64,000 nucleotides of DNA, from NCBI GenBank assembly GCA_015066345.1, contig SVOQ01000001.1, positions 62,001 through 126,000 of the forward strand. Reading direction: 5' to 3'. The translations under genes and the position numbers were made by a program. Under the pieces are notes generated by a model, which worked only from the letters and a program-made list of their open reading frames with translations, ran no database searches and was not told the origin of the DNA. Each line of letters starts with the position of its first letter. The stretch's first letter is position 1. This document shows, piece by piece, positions 8,662 to 17,072 of this stretch. The DNA is from Oscillospiraceae bacterium (GTDB lineage: Bacteria > Bacillota > Clostridia > Oscillospirales > Acutalibacteraceae).

Positions 8662-9921
8662 ATGAAATCAACATTGGATATTTTAAAAGAAGCAAAGAGT
8701 GCCAAGGGTATTCTTTGCTCTCTTGATACTAAAACAAAAAATGATGCACTCTTAAAAATGGCAGATGCCCTTATAGAAAACAGCGCGGAAATTCTTTCTG
8801 AAAACGCCAAAGACCTTGAAAAAGCAAAGGGCATTATTTCCGATGTAATGCTTGATAGACTTGCTCTTTCTGAGGAGCGTATAAAAGGTATGGCGGAGGG
8901 TATCCGTCAGGTTGCGGCTTTACCCGACCCCGTGGGTGAGGTTCTTGACAGAGTTGAGCGTCCGAGCGGAATTGTTGTTGAAAAAACTGCAGTTCCCATG
9001 GGTGTTGTAGCGATTATTTACGAAAGCCGACCCAATGTTACATCCGACGCGGCGGCTCTTGCGCTTAAAAGCGGTAATGTTTGTGTTCTTCGTGGTGGTA
9101 AAGAGGCTTTCCTTTCAGCAAATGCTATTATAAACGCAATGCGTAAGGGACTTTCTTCTCTTGGTCTTCCCGAGAATTTGATAAATCTTGTACAGGATAC
9201 TACAAGACAAAGTGCCGCAGAACTTATGAATGCGGTTGGGTACGTCGACCTTCTAATACCCCGTGGGGGTGCGGGTCTTATTAAGGCTTGTACAGAAAAC
9301 GCAAAAGTTCCCTGTATTCAGACAGGTACGGGTATTTGCCATATTTACATTGACGAAAGTGCGGATATTGAAAAAGCACTTAATATTGTAGAAAACGCAA
9401 AAACAAGCCGCCCCTCCGTTTGTAATGCCTGTGAAGTAATTGTGGTAAACGAAAATATTGCAAAAGAATTTTTACCCCTTCTTAAAACAAGGCTCTGTGA
9501 AAACAGAATCCAAAAAGGTTTTATTCCCGTTGAACTCAGACTTGACGAAAAGGCACAGAGTATAATTGAGGGCACACCCGCAGGTGAAAATGATTTTGAT
9601 ACAGAATTCCTTGATTATATTTTAGGTGTAAAAATAGTAAGTGATGTAAACGAGGCTATTGCTCATATTTCGGCTCATTCAACGGGTCACAGTGAAGCAA
9701 TTATTACCGAAAATGACCGGAATGCAAAGGTATTTACAATGTCTGTTGACAGTGCGGCGGTGTATGTAAACGCTTCAACCCGTTTTACTGATGGCGGTGA
9801 GTTCGGTTTAGGTTGCGAAATGGGTATTTCAACCCAGAAACTTCACGCAAGAGGACCTATGGGTCTTAAAGAATTAACCACATATAAATTCATTATAAAA
9901 GGCGACGGTCAAATTCGCTAA
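8662..9921 (+). CDS. proA: Gamma-glutamyl phosphate reductase
   Basis: NADPH-dependent second enzyme of proline synthesis, reducing gamma-glutamyl phosphate to glutamate semialdehyde. This 419-residue aldehyde-dehydrogenase-fold protein shows VVAIIYESRPNVTSDAAAL, LIPRGGAGLI, the catalytic cysteine region RPSVCNACE, and FTDGGEFGLGCEMGISTQ near the end, all standard for ProA. It is the middle gene of the proline operon. Confidence 0.96.
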   Translation: MKSTLDILKEAKSAKGILCSLDTKTKNDALLKMADALIENSAEILSENAKDLEKAKGIISDVMLDRLALSEERIKGMAEGIRQVAALPDPVGEVLDRVERPSGIVVEKTAVPMGVVAIIYESRPNVTSDAAALALKSGNVCVLRGGKEAFLSANAIINAMRKGLSSLGLPENLINLVQDTTRQSAAELMNAVGYVDLLIPRGGAGLIKACTENAKVPCIQTGTGICHIYIDESADIEKALNIVENAKTSRPSVCNACEVIVVNENIAKEFLPLLKTRLCENRIQKGFIPVELRLDEKAQSIIEGTPAGENDFDTEFLDYILGVKIVSDVNEAIAHISAHSTGHSEAIITENDRNAKVFTMSVDSAAVYVNASTRFTDGGEFGLGCEMGISTQKLHARGPMGLKELTTYKFIIKGDGQIR

Positions 9922-9933
9922 GAGGGTGAAAAT

Positions 9934-10740
9934 ATGAAGAAAATCGGTTTTTTAGGTTGCGGTAATATGGGCGGTGCTCTCGCAAAAGCCGCAATTAAAT
10001 CCGTTGGAGCAGAAAATATATTTGTTTTTGACGTGGATTCTAAAAAAATCAGGGATTTTGCAGATGAAACAGATGTGAATATCGCGGATGCAGAGTATAT
10101 TGTGCTTAATTGCGATTACATCTTTTTAGGTGTTAAACCTCAGATTTTAGGTGCACTTTTTGAAAAAATTGCACCTGTAATTGATGAAAGAACAACTGAT
10201 TTTACTCTCGTCAGTATGGCGGCAGGGGTAAGCACAGAGTCCATAGTTGAAATGGCGGGTGTGGATTGCCCTGTTATAAGGATTATGCCCAATATGCCCG
10301 TAAGTGTGGGTGCAGGTATGATTCTTTATACTGCGAACGAATTTGTTTCCAAAGAGGAAGTTGAGGACTTCTGCGAGGTTATGAAATATGCAGGTGTTCT
10401 TGACGAAATTCCCGAGGATAAAATAGACGCGGCAAGCTGTGTTTCGGGTTGCGGTCCCGCATTTGTATTTATGTTTTGTGAAGCCCTTGCGGACGGTGCG
10501 GTTGAGTGCGGTCTTCCCAGAGACAAGGCGATGCTTTACGCCGCCCAGACCCTCGCAGGTTCTGCACAGATGCTTATGGAAACGGGCGAACACCCTGGCA
10601 AACTTAAGGATGCGGTATGCTCCCCTGCAGGAAGCACCATTGAGGGTGTAAAAGCCCTTGAAGAAGGTGCATTCAGAGCAAATGCAATGAATGCAGTAAA
10701 AAGTGCATATAAAAGAACACTTGAACTTGGAAAAAAGTAA
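9934..10740 (+). CDS. proC: Pyrroline-5-carboxylate reductase
   Basis: Last step of proline synthesis, NAD(P)H reduction of pyrroline-5-carboxylate. An N-terminal Rossmann motif is FLGCGNMGGAL. PNMPVSVGAGM follows mid-protein, and the C-terminal dimerisation/catalytic block holds VSGCGPAFVFMF and SPAGSTIEGVKALE. The 268-residue length is typical. AGAGGGTGA precedes the start. A strong hairpin follows at 10747-10776. Confidence 0.96.
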   Translation: MKKIGFLGCGNMGGALAKAAIKSVGAENIFVFDVDSKKIRDFADETDVNIADAEYIVLNCDYIFLGVKPQILGALFEKIAPVIDERTTDFTLVSMAAGVSTESIVEMAGVDCPVIRIMPNMPVSVGAGMILYTANEFVSKEEVEDFCEVMKYAGVLDEIPEDKIDAASCVSGCGPAFVFMFCEALADGAVECGLPRDKAMLYAAQTLAGSAQMLMETGEHPGKLKDAVCSPAGSTIEGVKALEEGAFRANAMNAVKSAYKRTLELGKK

Positions 10741-10746
10741 AAATTT

Positions 10747-10776
10747 AACGGCTTATCGATTTTTCGATAAGCCGTT
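10747..10776. terminator. Terminator, probably bidirectional, between proC and the glycoside hydrolase gene
   Basis: A perfect 13-bp stem (10747-10759 with 10764-10776) around a TTTT loop lies six bases after the proC stop. T-rich sequence follows on the plus side, and A-rich sequence precedes it, so it can also serve the convergent minus-strand gene ending at 10782. Confidence 0.85.
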
Positions 10777-10781
10777 CATTT

Positions 10782-13700
10782 TCATTCTGTCACAGGTGCT
10801 TTTAAGATACCTGTTTTTCTTAATATGTATTCGTAACTCCAGTTTACACCTGTACTACGCCATGCACCGGGGCCGTGCCAACTTTCTTTTTCGTTAACAA
10901 GATGAATGGGACCGAAGGTGTTGTAGCGGTGTGCGAAAAGTGTAAGCTCAAGAAGATGGGCGCCGTTTTCAACGTCCTTTTCGCATACGCAATAAGGGGG
11001 ATATACTATTTTACCTATTTCCTTGCCGTCAAGGGTTGCACCGATGAGTGCACCGCGGTAATCGGACGCACAAACCTTAAGGGTGTTATTTGTAACCTCA
11101 ACGGGGATTTTATAGGTAATGTTACCGCCGTAGAAGGGGAATCCCTTTTGAGTAATATCACCGAAACTGATTTTTTCGGGAAGTGTTGTGAGTGTTGGGA
11201 TTCTTCCCTGGAGTTTAACACCGAATTTACCTAAAATAAATACGTTTTCAAGGTTAGCACTATCGCCGAAGGGAAGGGTGATAATAAGAGTGTTTTCGCC
11301 CTTTACTATTTTCGGAAGCTGTACTTTGAATATTGAAATATCAACGAATTTACCTGTAATGGTGTTGTCAACCGATTCACCATTAAAGGTGATTTTTGCT
11401 TTTTCGGCATCCTCCATAGCAAGGGATGCACCTTCGTACTCAATTTCACTTGTGAAGGTGTATTTGAGTGTAACTTCGGATATCGGTTCGATTTCACCAT
11501 AAACCCAAGGTTGAACAACCTCTCCTCCACGGTTTCTTAAACCGAGTCTTTCGCGGCAGATGTTATCAAGACGTAAAATTTCTTCTTCGGGTGAGAATTC
11601 TTCTTCGCCTTTGAGTTTAAACTGAGCCATATCAAGGAGAAGTACATTTTCTTCTGAGAGTTCATAATCCACAAGGGTGGGGGCGGAAGTACCTTCGCCG
11701 TCAAATTCGGGTTTGTCTGCAGTCTGATTTTCGGCTTTTCCTTCGGTTAATTTATAAAGTTTGGAGTCATAGCCATAGAAAACTTCATTAATAACGGTGT
11801 TGCCGTTAGTGTATGTAACGTCCGCAGGGTAAATGTCACCACTCTGTGTGTCGTAAACGGTTACTGTATACTCACCGGGAATACTGATGCGTATATCGTC
11901 ACTGTGGCAAAGGTCTTTGTTATGAGGCTCTTTGTCCTGACAAACGAAAAGCCAATTGCAGTCAACGTCTTTTCTCAATTGATAAATAAGGTGATCTGAA
12001 AGGTCACCGTCATCGTAACGAATAGTAAGTGTACGGTCTTTTTCAAGGGCAGTAAGTATTGCGGCACGTGAAAAATCAACCTTTTCGCATTTTTCGGCTA
12101 AAAGTTTGCTTCTGTCTGAGGGGAGTGCATCGCAAAGAGTGGGGGCTGAGCCCATAAATATAATTCTGCCGCCTGATTCACGGAATTTTTCCAGTCTTTC
12201 GAGAGTAGAACTTCTCAGGGTTTCGCAATTGGGAACAATGATAGTTGTATATTCCATTTCACCAACCTTAAGGGGAGCGGTAGCCTCTTTGCAAAGGTCG
12301 GGTAAAAGGGATTCACAGATAAAGTCAAAGTCAATACTGCCTTCAATAAGCCACCTTGTAAGACCTTGGAAGTTATCGTCACAGCTCTGACGGAAAATAG
12401 CGGATTTATCGTTGGGTCCCCAATGGAGCCAGAAACTTTCAACAGGGTGAATAACGGCTACTTTAACTACGGGTTTACTCCTTGTAAGTGCGGTGTTTAC
12501 TCTTGCAAAATGGTCTTCAATTACGTTGTATTCCTTGTACCAGGGGGATTGGTATGAAATAGATGCGGGGTAGTCGCGCTTTGCCTCACCTGCCATAGCG
12601 TACCATGAAAGGTGGGGTACACGCACGGTAATACCTAAAGCCGCCTGCCAGTCGCCCTGATGCTTATATGTTCTGAAATCACAGTCCCATCCCGTAACAC
12701 CGTAAAGTTCTGAGAGTACACCTTCGTAACCGAATTGATGTGCCGCGGATGCCGCCTGCTTTGCGGTGGTGAATTCGTGAGAATTGCAAAGTAAATCTAT
12801 ACCGGGGAGCTGGAAACTTCTGTATGAACGCATTGCTTCGCCTAAAGCGGCGGTCTGGGAGTGTAAGGTGGGTTCTTCCATCATATGACCTGTAAGGGCA
12901 ATGTTGTTTTCGCCACACCAACCGCCTACGGTGTCTGCAAAGGCACTTGCGAAAAGCTCCGCAATAAAATCGTGGTAGCGGTAACGGTGCAATGAGGGTG
13001 CGCTATCTTTTAAATCCCAGAAAACCTCGGGAAGGGTATCAAAAATATCTGCACCATAAGCCTCCTTATAAAGCTCGGGAACTTTATCCGTCCAAGGCAT
13101 CATAATATCATCTTCGGTGTCGAAGGAGTTGCCAAGTACATTTTTACGTGTGAACTGAGGCTCGTCGGTGAAAATAGCGGGAACTGTACCGTCAAAATCC
13201 CCGCCGACTTCGGCTTTGTATTTTTCGTGAGTAACTTCGACGAATTTTTTAACTGCATCCTTGTTAAGGGTGTCAAGGTATGTCTGGTCGTTGAACCAAC
13301 TGCTGCTCTGATGTATTTCAAGGAATGCGTACCATTTTGTGCCCTCGACAGTATCGTCCTCGTTAATACGTTTGTAGGATTCAAGATAACCGTTTTTATC
13401 CAATACAACGTCGTAACAGGCGAGAAGTTCACCTTCGCCGCTTCGACTACCTTCTGCACGGGAGTCTATAACGGTTTCGGCTTCTGCCTCTTTTCGTGCA
13501 GTAAACATAAGATTTCGGGCTCTGTATTGCTTATCTTTTGTAACAAGACCGCCTGCTGCTCCTGAGGGCCATCTGTCCTCGTCGTAGAGCCAAGCGAGCA
13601 TTTCTTCGCTCTTGGCTTTTTCGACACATGCCTTCATAAGATTCATATATTCTTTACTGAGATACTCGTTTTTAAGACCCGTTCTTACGTGTAAATGAAA

Positions 13701-13862
13701 TCCGCCAAGCCCCATTTCCTTAAAAACATCAATCTGACGGCATAATTCCTCTTTGGTAAGAAGGTTATTTAATGCCCAGAAAGGAGTGCCTCTGTATTCG
13801 CTTGTGGGGTTTTTGAATAAATCATCACTTAAATGCGATGTGGTATTTTTCTTGTAAAGCAT
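10782..13862 (-). CDS. Very large glycoside hydrolase, GH106-like (putative alpha-L-rhamnosidase superfamily)
   Basis: A 1026-residue protein with no evident signal peptide, so probably cytoplasmic. The N-terminus has TPFWALNN, GLGGFHLHVRTGLKNEYLS and LAWLYDEDRWPSGAAGG, a pattern I associate with the large GH106-like/Gal-binding hydrolases of Bacteroidota and Clostridia. Acidic residues in FTDEPQF and LYDEDRWPSG are candidate catalytic groups. The C-terminal third contains beta-rich, galactose-binding-like segments (TYKIPVEVTNN and following). It is probably a rhamnosidase or related exo-glycosidase; the specificity is inference. AGGATTCC-type purine context precedes the ATG at 13862. Confidence 0.72.
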   Translation of the reverse strand: MLYKKNTTSHLSDDLFKNPTSEYRGTPFWALNNLLTKEELCRQIDVFKEMGLGGFHLHVRTGLKNEYLSKEYMNLMKACVEKAKSEEMLAWLYDEDRWPSGAAGGLVTKDKQYRARNLMFTARKEAEAETVIDSRAEGSRSGEGELLACYDVVLDKNGYLESYKRINEDDTVEGTKWYAFLEIHQSSSWFNDQTYLDTLNKDAVKKFVEVTHEKYKAEVGGDFDGTVPAIFTDEPQFTRKNVLGNSFDTEDDIMMPWTDKVPELYKEAYGADIFDTLPEVFWDLKDSAPSLHRYRYHDFIAELFASAFADTVGGWCGENNIALTGHMMEEPTLHSQTAALGEAMRSYRSFQLPGIDLLCNSHEFTTAKQAASAAHQFGYEGVLSELYGVTGWDCDFRTYKHQGDWQAALGITVRVPHLSWYAMAGEAKRDYPASISYQSPWYKEYNVIEDHFARVNTALTRSKPVVKVAVIHPVESFWLHWGPNDKSAIFRQSCDDNFQGLTRWLIEGSIDFDFICESLLPDLCKEATAPLKVGEMEYTTIIVPNCETLRSSTLERLEKFRESGGRIIFMGSAPTLCDALPSDRSKLLAEKCEKVDFSRAAILTALEKDRTLTIRYDDGDLSDHLIYQLRKDVDCNWLFVCQDKEPHNKDLCHSDDIRISIPGEYTVTVYDTQSGDIYPADVTYTNGNTVINEVFYGYDSKLYKLTEGKAENQTADKPEFDGEGTSAPTLVDYELSEENVLLLDMAQFKLKGEEEFSPEEEILRLDNICRERLGLRNRGGEVVQPWVYGEIEPISEVTLKYTFTSEIEYEGASLAMEDAEKAKITFNGESVDNTITGKFVDISIFKVQLPKIVKGENTLIITLPFGDSANLENVFILGKFGVKLQGRIPTLTTLPEKISFGDITQKGFPFYGGNITYKIPVEVTNNTLKVCASDYRGALIGATLDGKEIGKIVYPPYCVCEKDVENGAHLLELTLFAHRYNTFGPIHLVNEKESWHGPGAWRSTGVNWSYEYILRKTGILKAPVTE

Positions 13863-13959
13863 AGGAATCCTCCCGATTTCAATATTAAGGTAATTTTATC
13901 ATAGGGTTTTTGTAAAATCAATAAAAAATGCACATTCAATACCATAAAAATATACAGTA

Positions 13960-13988
13960 TTGACAATATCAAATCTAACTGTTACAAT
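13960..13988 (+). promoter_or_regulatory. Consensus sigma-A promoter of the accessory operon
   Basis: TTGACA at 13960-13965, 17 bases, then TACAAT at 13983-13988, close to the ideal vegetative promoter. Transcription would start near 13995, about 25 bases before the leader ORF and about 160 before the first structural gene. Confidence 0.8.
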
Positions 13989-14018
13989 ATGAAAAACAAT
14001 GAAAGGCAGGTGGACAAA

Positions 14019-14075
14019 ATGACAATGAATCTTAATCTTATGACTTGGAGAGCCGTTTTGTCCGTTTGCGATTGA
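14019..14075 (+). CDS. 18-codon leader peptide ORF
   Basis: A short ORF encoding MTMNLNLMTWRAVLSVCD and ending in TGA at 14073-14075. It begins about 25 bases after the predicted transcription start and follows a ribosome-site-like AGGCAGGTGG at 14005-14014. It sits between a near-consensus promoter and a terminator hairpin, the standard arrangement for translation-coupled attenuation as in resistance-gene and amino-acid leaders. The peptide has no run of one amino acid, so sensing by drug-induced or peptide-specific stalling is more likely than amino acid starvation. I do not recognise the sequence. Confidence 0.6.
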   Translation: MTMNLNLMTWRAVLSVCD

Positions 14076-14101
14076 TATAATTTTTATCTTTTTGTAAATC
14101 A

Positions 14102-14139
14102 AGGCATCTCCGTATTTTCGGAGGTGCCTGTTTTGTTGT
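14102..14139 (+). terminator. Attenuator-type intrinsic terminator ahead of the accessory operon
   Basis: An 11-bp stem with one T-G wobble (14102-14112 with 14119-14129), a 6-base loop and a T-rich tail (GTTTTGTTGT). It lies 26 bases after the leader stop and 17 bases before the ribosome site of the first gene. Because it separates the promoter from all structural genes, it must be read through or melted for expression. I could not find a convincing antiterminator; only five bases (GGAGA within 14048-14053) could pair with the 5' arm. Confidence 0.75.
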
Positions 14140-14156
14140 CTGAGAAAGGTGAGGAA

Positions 14157-14636
14157 ATGAACCCCTGGAAATCAAAAAAACATAAGAATATATATAAGGA
14201 TGTAAATGTCAGACAAGGGATATCTTTACGTTTTGAAAAAGAGGTACACGAAGATGTGAAAAACCTTTTTAAGAGATTTACCGACTGGTTGCGAGCAAAT
14301 TATGATTTCCCTATCAGAGTTACGATTTATGTTAAAGCAAGCGAAACAATAACATTACAAAACGGATGTATTGCTTGGGGCTCTTTTAGGTATTTCGATA
14401 CTTTTGATGAGCCGTATATTCGAATTCCAACAGGTGATTATTTAGAACAAGCGAGAATTGTTGGTGAAGATACGGCATTAGAAGCAATATTGTCATCTCT
14501 CGTCCACGAATTAACTCACTATTTTCAGTGGGTGAATCAATTTGAACAAACAGATCGTGGCTCGGAGTGGCAGGCTAATTTTTATCGTTACAGAATAATT
14601 GATTTATTTTTAAATGAAAATGGTGGGTTGAAATGA
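14157..14636 (+). CDS. Small zinc metallopeptidase-like protein (HExxH)
   Basis: A 159-residue protein with the zincin motif HELTHYFQW, in which two histidines and a glutamate would bind zinc and activate water. The rest is not recognised but the size and motif position resemble SprT-like or phage-type minimal zincins. The ATG at 14157 follows AAAGGTGAGG. An upstream in-frame start would lie inside the terminator hairpin and is rejected. It is the first gene of the accessory operon and overlaps the next by four bases (ATGA). Substrate unknown. Confidence 0.65.
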   Translation: MNPWKSKKHKNIYKDVNVRQGISLRFEKEVHEDVKNLFKRFTDWLRANYDFPIRVTIYVKASETITLQNGCIAWGSFRYFDTFDEPYIRIPTGDYLEQARIVGEDTALEAILSSLVHELTHYFQWVNQFEQTDRGSEWQANFYRYRIIDLFLNENGGLK

Positions 14637-15184
14637 TATTTGAAGAAAAGAAAATTATATTGAAAAATGGCGTGGAAGCTATATTGAAAACTCCTGAAAT
14701 TGAAGATGCTGCTGAGCTTGTTGATTTAATGGCTACTGTAAGCGGTGAAACTAAATTCCTCGTAAGATATAAGGAAGAGTGGGAAAGTGTTAGTGTAGAG
14801 GGTGAGGCAGAGTGGGTCAGAGGTGTTCGTGAATCCGAAAATTCATTCGTATTGATTTGCAAAGTAAATAATGAAATTGCAGGTATATGCGATGTTACAT
14901 TCAAAACAGGTATGAAAACTTGTCACAGAGCCTCTGTAGGAATTGCACTACGTCAAAAATATTGGAATATGGGAATTGGCTCTGCTATGTTCCGCGAACT
15001 TATAAATGCTGCAACCGAACGTGGTGGCATAGATTTTATGGAGTTGGAATTTACTAAAGGCAACGAAAGAGCAAAAGCACTTTATGAAAAATTCGGTTTT
15101 GAAATTGTGTCCGAAAAGCCAAATGTATATAAACTTAAAGACGGTACATATCAGAGTATCGTTTATATGCAGAAATATTTATAA
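14633..15184 (+). CDS. GNAT-family N-acetyltransferase
   Basis: A 183-residue GCN5-related acetyltransferase. The acetyl-CoA pyrophosphate-binding motif A is recognisable as ASVGIALRQKYWNMGIGSAMF, with the R/Q-x-x-G-x-G/A pattern. It is followed by LEFTKGNERAKALYEKFGFE, the usual final strand-helix element. The acceptor is unknown; close relatives acetylate antibiotics, polyamines or ribosomal proteins. The ATGA overlap with the zincin indicates coupled translation. Confidence 0.85.
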   Translation: MIFEEKKIILKNGVEAILKTPEIEDAAELVDLMATVSGETKFLVRYKEEWESVSVEGEAEWVRGVRESENSFVLICKVNNEIAGICDVTFKTGMKTCHRASVGIALRQKYWNMGIGSAMFRELINAATERGGIDFMELEFTKGNERAKALYEKFGFEIVSEKPNVYKLKDGTYQSIVYMQKYL

Positions 15185-15205
15185 TCGGTAAAAGAGGTGT
15201 TTGCT

Positions 15206-15730
15206 TTGCAAAATGAATTAAAACAAATCAGTTTTAAAAGAATGAACAATGATGAGTTTTATGTATATTCAAAGTGGTCGGTAAAGGCTTATGCAGAGCA
15301 CCTGATAAAATCAGGTGATGAAAAATTCAGATTTAAAGCTCTGAAAGCGGCGAAAAGTGAATTTAACGATATATTTCCTGATGGTGCAGCTTCCGCTGAT
15401 AACTATCTTTATATAGTCGTAAATAATGATAACGAAAAAATCGGTGTTATCGGGTATCAGAAAAGCCCCTTTGAAGAAAATGCAGCATTCGTTACGGAGA
15501 ATGTTATAAAAGAAGAATATCGTGGAAAAGGTTACGGCAAAAGAGCTTTTATAAAAATTCAGGAGGATGCCAAAGAAAAAGGTTTTGCTAAAATGGTACT
15601 GAATGTCTTCAAGCATACACCGATATCATATACGATGTATGAGAAAGACGGATTTGAAGTAATAGAAGACTACGGCGGAAGCGTAATAATGGAGAAATAT
15701 TTTAACAATGAAAATCATAAATACCTGTGA
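15206..15730 (+). CDS. GNAT-family N-acetyltransferase
   Basis: A GCN5-fold acetyltransferase of 174 residues. Motif A is ENVIKEEYRGKGYGKRAF (R-G-K-G-Y-G), followed by LNVFKHTPISYTMYEKDGFE. TTG at 15206 is chosen because AAGAGGTG at 15192-15199 lies six bases before it; GTG at 15197 is inside that ribosome site. Its end overlaps the next gene by 23 bases. It is dissimilar to the upstream GNAT, so this is not a recent tandem duplication. Confidence 0.82.
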   Translation: MQNELKQISFKRMNNDEFYVYSKWSVKAYAEHLIKSGDEKFRFKALKAAKSEFNDIFPDGAASADNYLYIVVNNDNEKIGVIGYQKSPFEENAAFVTENVIKEEYRGKGYGKRAFIKIQEDAKEKGFAKMVLNVFKHTPISYTMYEKDGFEVIEDYGGSVIMEKYFNNENHKYL

Positions 15731-17048
15731 TAAAATCAAATCTGTATTCTCTGGCGGATTCACCATTGATTTATGGCGCAAATATGCAGGTGAAATATCA
15801 AAAGAACTGCCGTCAAAATGTGAAAATGATGCAAAGAGCTATGATTTTAATAAAGATGTTCTTCCTGTTCTTGAAGTTGCATTGAATGAAGATAAGATTG
15901 ATTTTGTCAGCAGAAACTTTCAGTCTGTAATTGATACACTGAATGAAAATTTGTCAAAGCTTTTTGACACAGAACCTGACATTAATATTGTTCTGTATCT
16001 CGGACTTTGTAACGGTGCCGGATGGGCAACTACACTTGACGGCAAAAATACAGTTTTGTTGGGGCTTGAAAAAATCATCGAGCTCAGTTGGGGCGATGAA
16101 ACAAATATGCGTGCCTTGATTCTGCACGAAATCGGTCATTTATGGCACAAACTGAACGGCAATCTGCATATCCCCGAATACACAAAACGCAGAAAAGGTA
16201 TCGCACAGCTTTACTGCGAGGGTGTTGCTATGGTTTGCGAGCATATCCTTTGCGGTGACAATGAATTTTATCATCAAGATAAAGATGGTTGGCTTGATTG
16301 GTGCTATAAAAATGAGAATCAAATAAAAAGAGAATATCTCCGTCGTCTTGATAACAAAGAAAGTGTGCAAGACTTTTTCGGCGATTGGTGTTCATATAAC
16401 GGACATTCAGATGTAGGTTATTTTCTTGGTTGTCGGTTTGTTGAAGAACTTATGCAAACTTATTCCCTAAAAGAAATTGCGAATATGAAATACAAAACGC
16501 TTAACAAAGAGTATATAAAATTTGCTGAAAATATCTTTTTATGCAACAATCTTCAGAACAGTTTTCCTGAATTCATAATTGAACAGGTGACATTAGAAAA
16601 TCTCAGCAAATATGAAAATATTTTTTATTCAAATGAAGATTATTATATGATTACGGACGGACATCCTGCAACAAAACAAGATTGTGTTGATACAATTGAA
16701 TATTCTAAGAATTATCCTTCGGGAATGTGTTATTGCCTTGGCTTTTCGAAAGGACAACAATCGGTAGCATTTTTGTCTTTGCTTGAAGGATATCCGGAAT
16801 CATCAACATTGTATGTGGGACTGTTCTTAATAGACAGAAGATTTCAAAAAAATTCTTTTGGTACAAAGATTATGAATACAGTGTTTGAATATGCTTTTTC
16901 TGAAGGGTACACTTCAATAAAACTTTCTGTTCAAGATAACAATGTCAGCGGATATCCGTTTTGGAAAAAACTCGGTTTTAAAGCCGTGAAAAGAACAAAA
17001 AGTGATGGCTTCAATAATATCTCTATGGAATTGAAGCGTGATAATTAA
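15708..17048 (+). CDS. Zincin-GNAT fusion protein
   Basis: A 446-residue protein with two parts. Residues 1 to about 300 form a metallopeptidase-like domain with LILHEIGHLWHKLNG (HExxH near 143) and a downstream EGVAMVCEHILC segment that could supply the third zinc ligand. Residues from about 305 on form a GNAT domain with LFLIDRRFQKNSFGTKIM and LSVQDNNVSGYPFWKKLGF. The joining of a peptidase-like and an acetyltransferase module in one chain, next to separate genes of both kinds, suggests a shared task. It starts inside the previous gene, so translation is coupled. The natural substrate is unknown. Confidence 0.7.
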   Translation: MKIINTCDKIKSVFSGGFTIDLWRKYAGEISKELPSKCENDAKSYDFNKDVLPVLEVALNEDKIDFVSRNFQSVIDTLNENLSKLFDTEPDINIVLYLGLCNGAGWATTLDGKNTVLLGLEKIIELSWGDETNMRALILHEIGHLWHKLNGNLHIPEYTKRRKGIAQLYCEGVAMVCEHILCGDNEFYHQDKDGWLDWCYKNENQIKREYLRRLDNKESVQDFFGDWCSYNGHSDVGYFLGCRFVEELMQTYSLKEIANMKYKTLNKEYIKFAENIFLCNNLQNSFPEFIIEQVTLENLSKYENIFYSNEDYYMITDGHPATKQDCVDTIEYSKNYPSGMCYCLGFSKGQQSVAFLSLLEGYPESSTLYVGLFLIDRRFQKNSFGTKIMNTVFEYAFSEGYTSIKLSVQDNNVSGYPFWKKLGFKAVKRTKSDGFNNISMELKRDN

Positions 17049-17072
17049 ATAAAATTTTGCGGGGTGATTATA

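Noticed and set aside
10147-10593. 148-codon minus-strand frame antisense to proC
   Set aside because: proC is well supported by motifs and operon context.
14124-14156. Upstream extension of the first accessory-operon gene from 14124
   Set aside because: It would start inside the 3' arm of the terminator hairpin and has no ribosome site. The ATG at 14157 follows AAAGGTGAGG.
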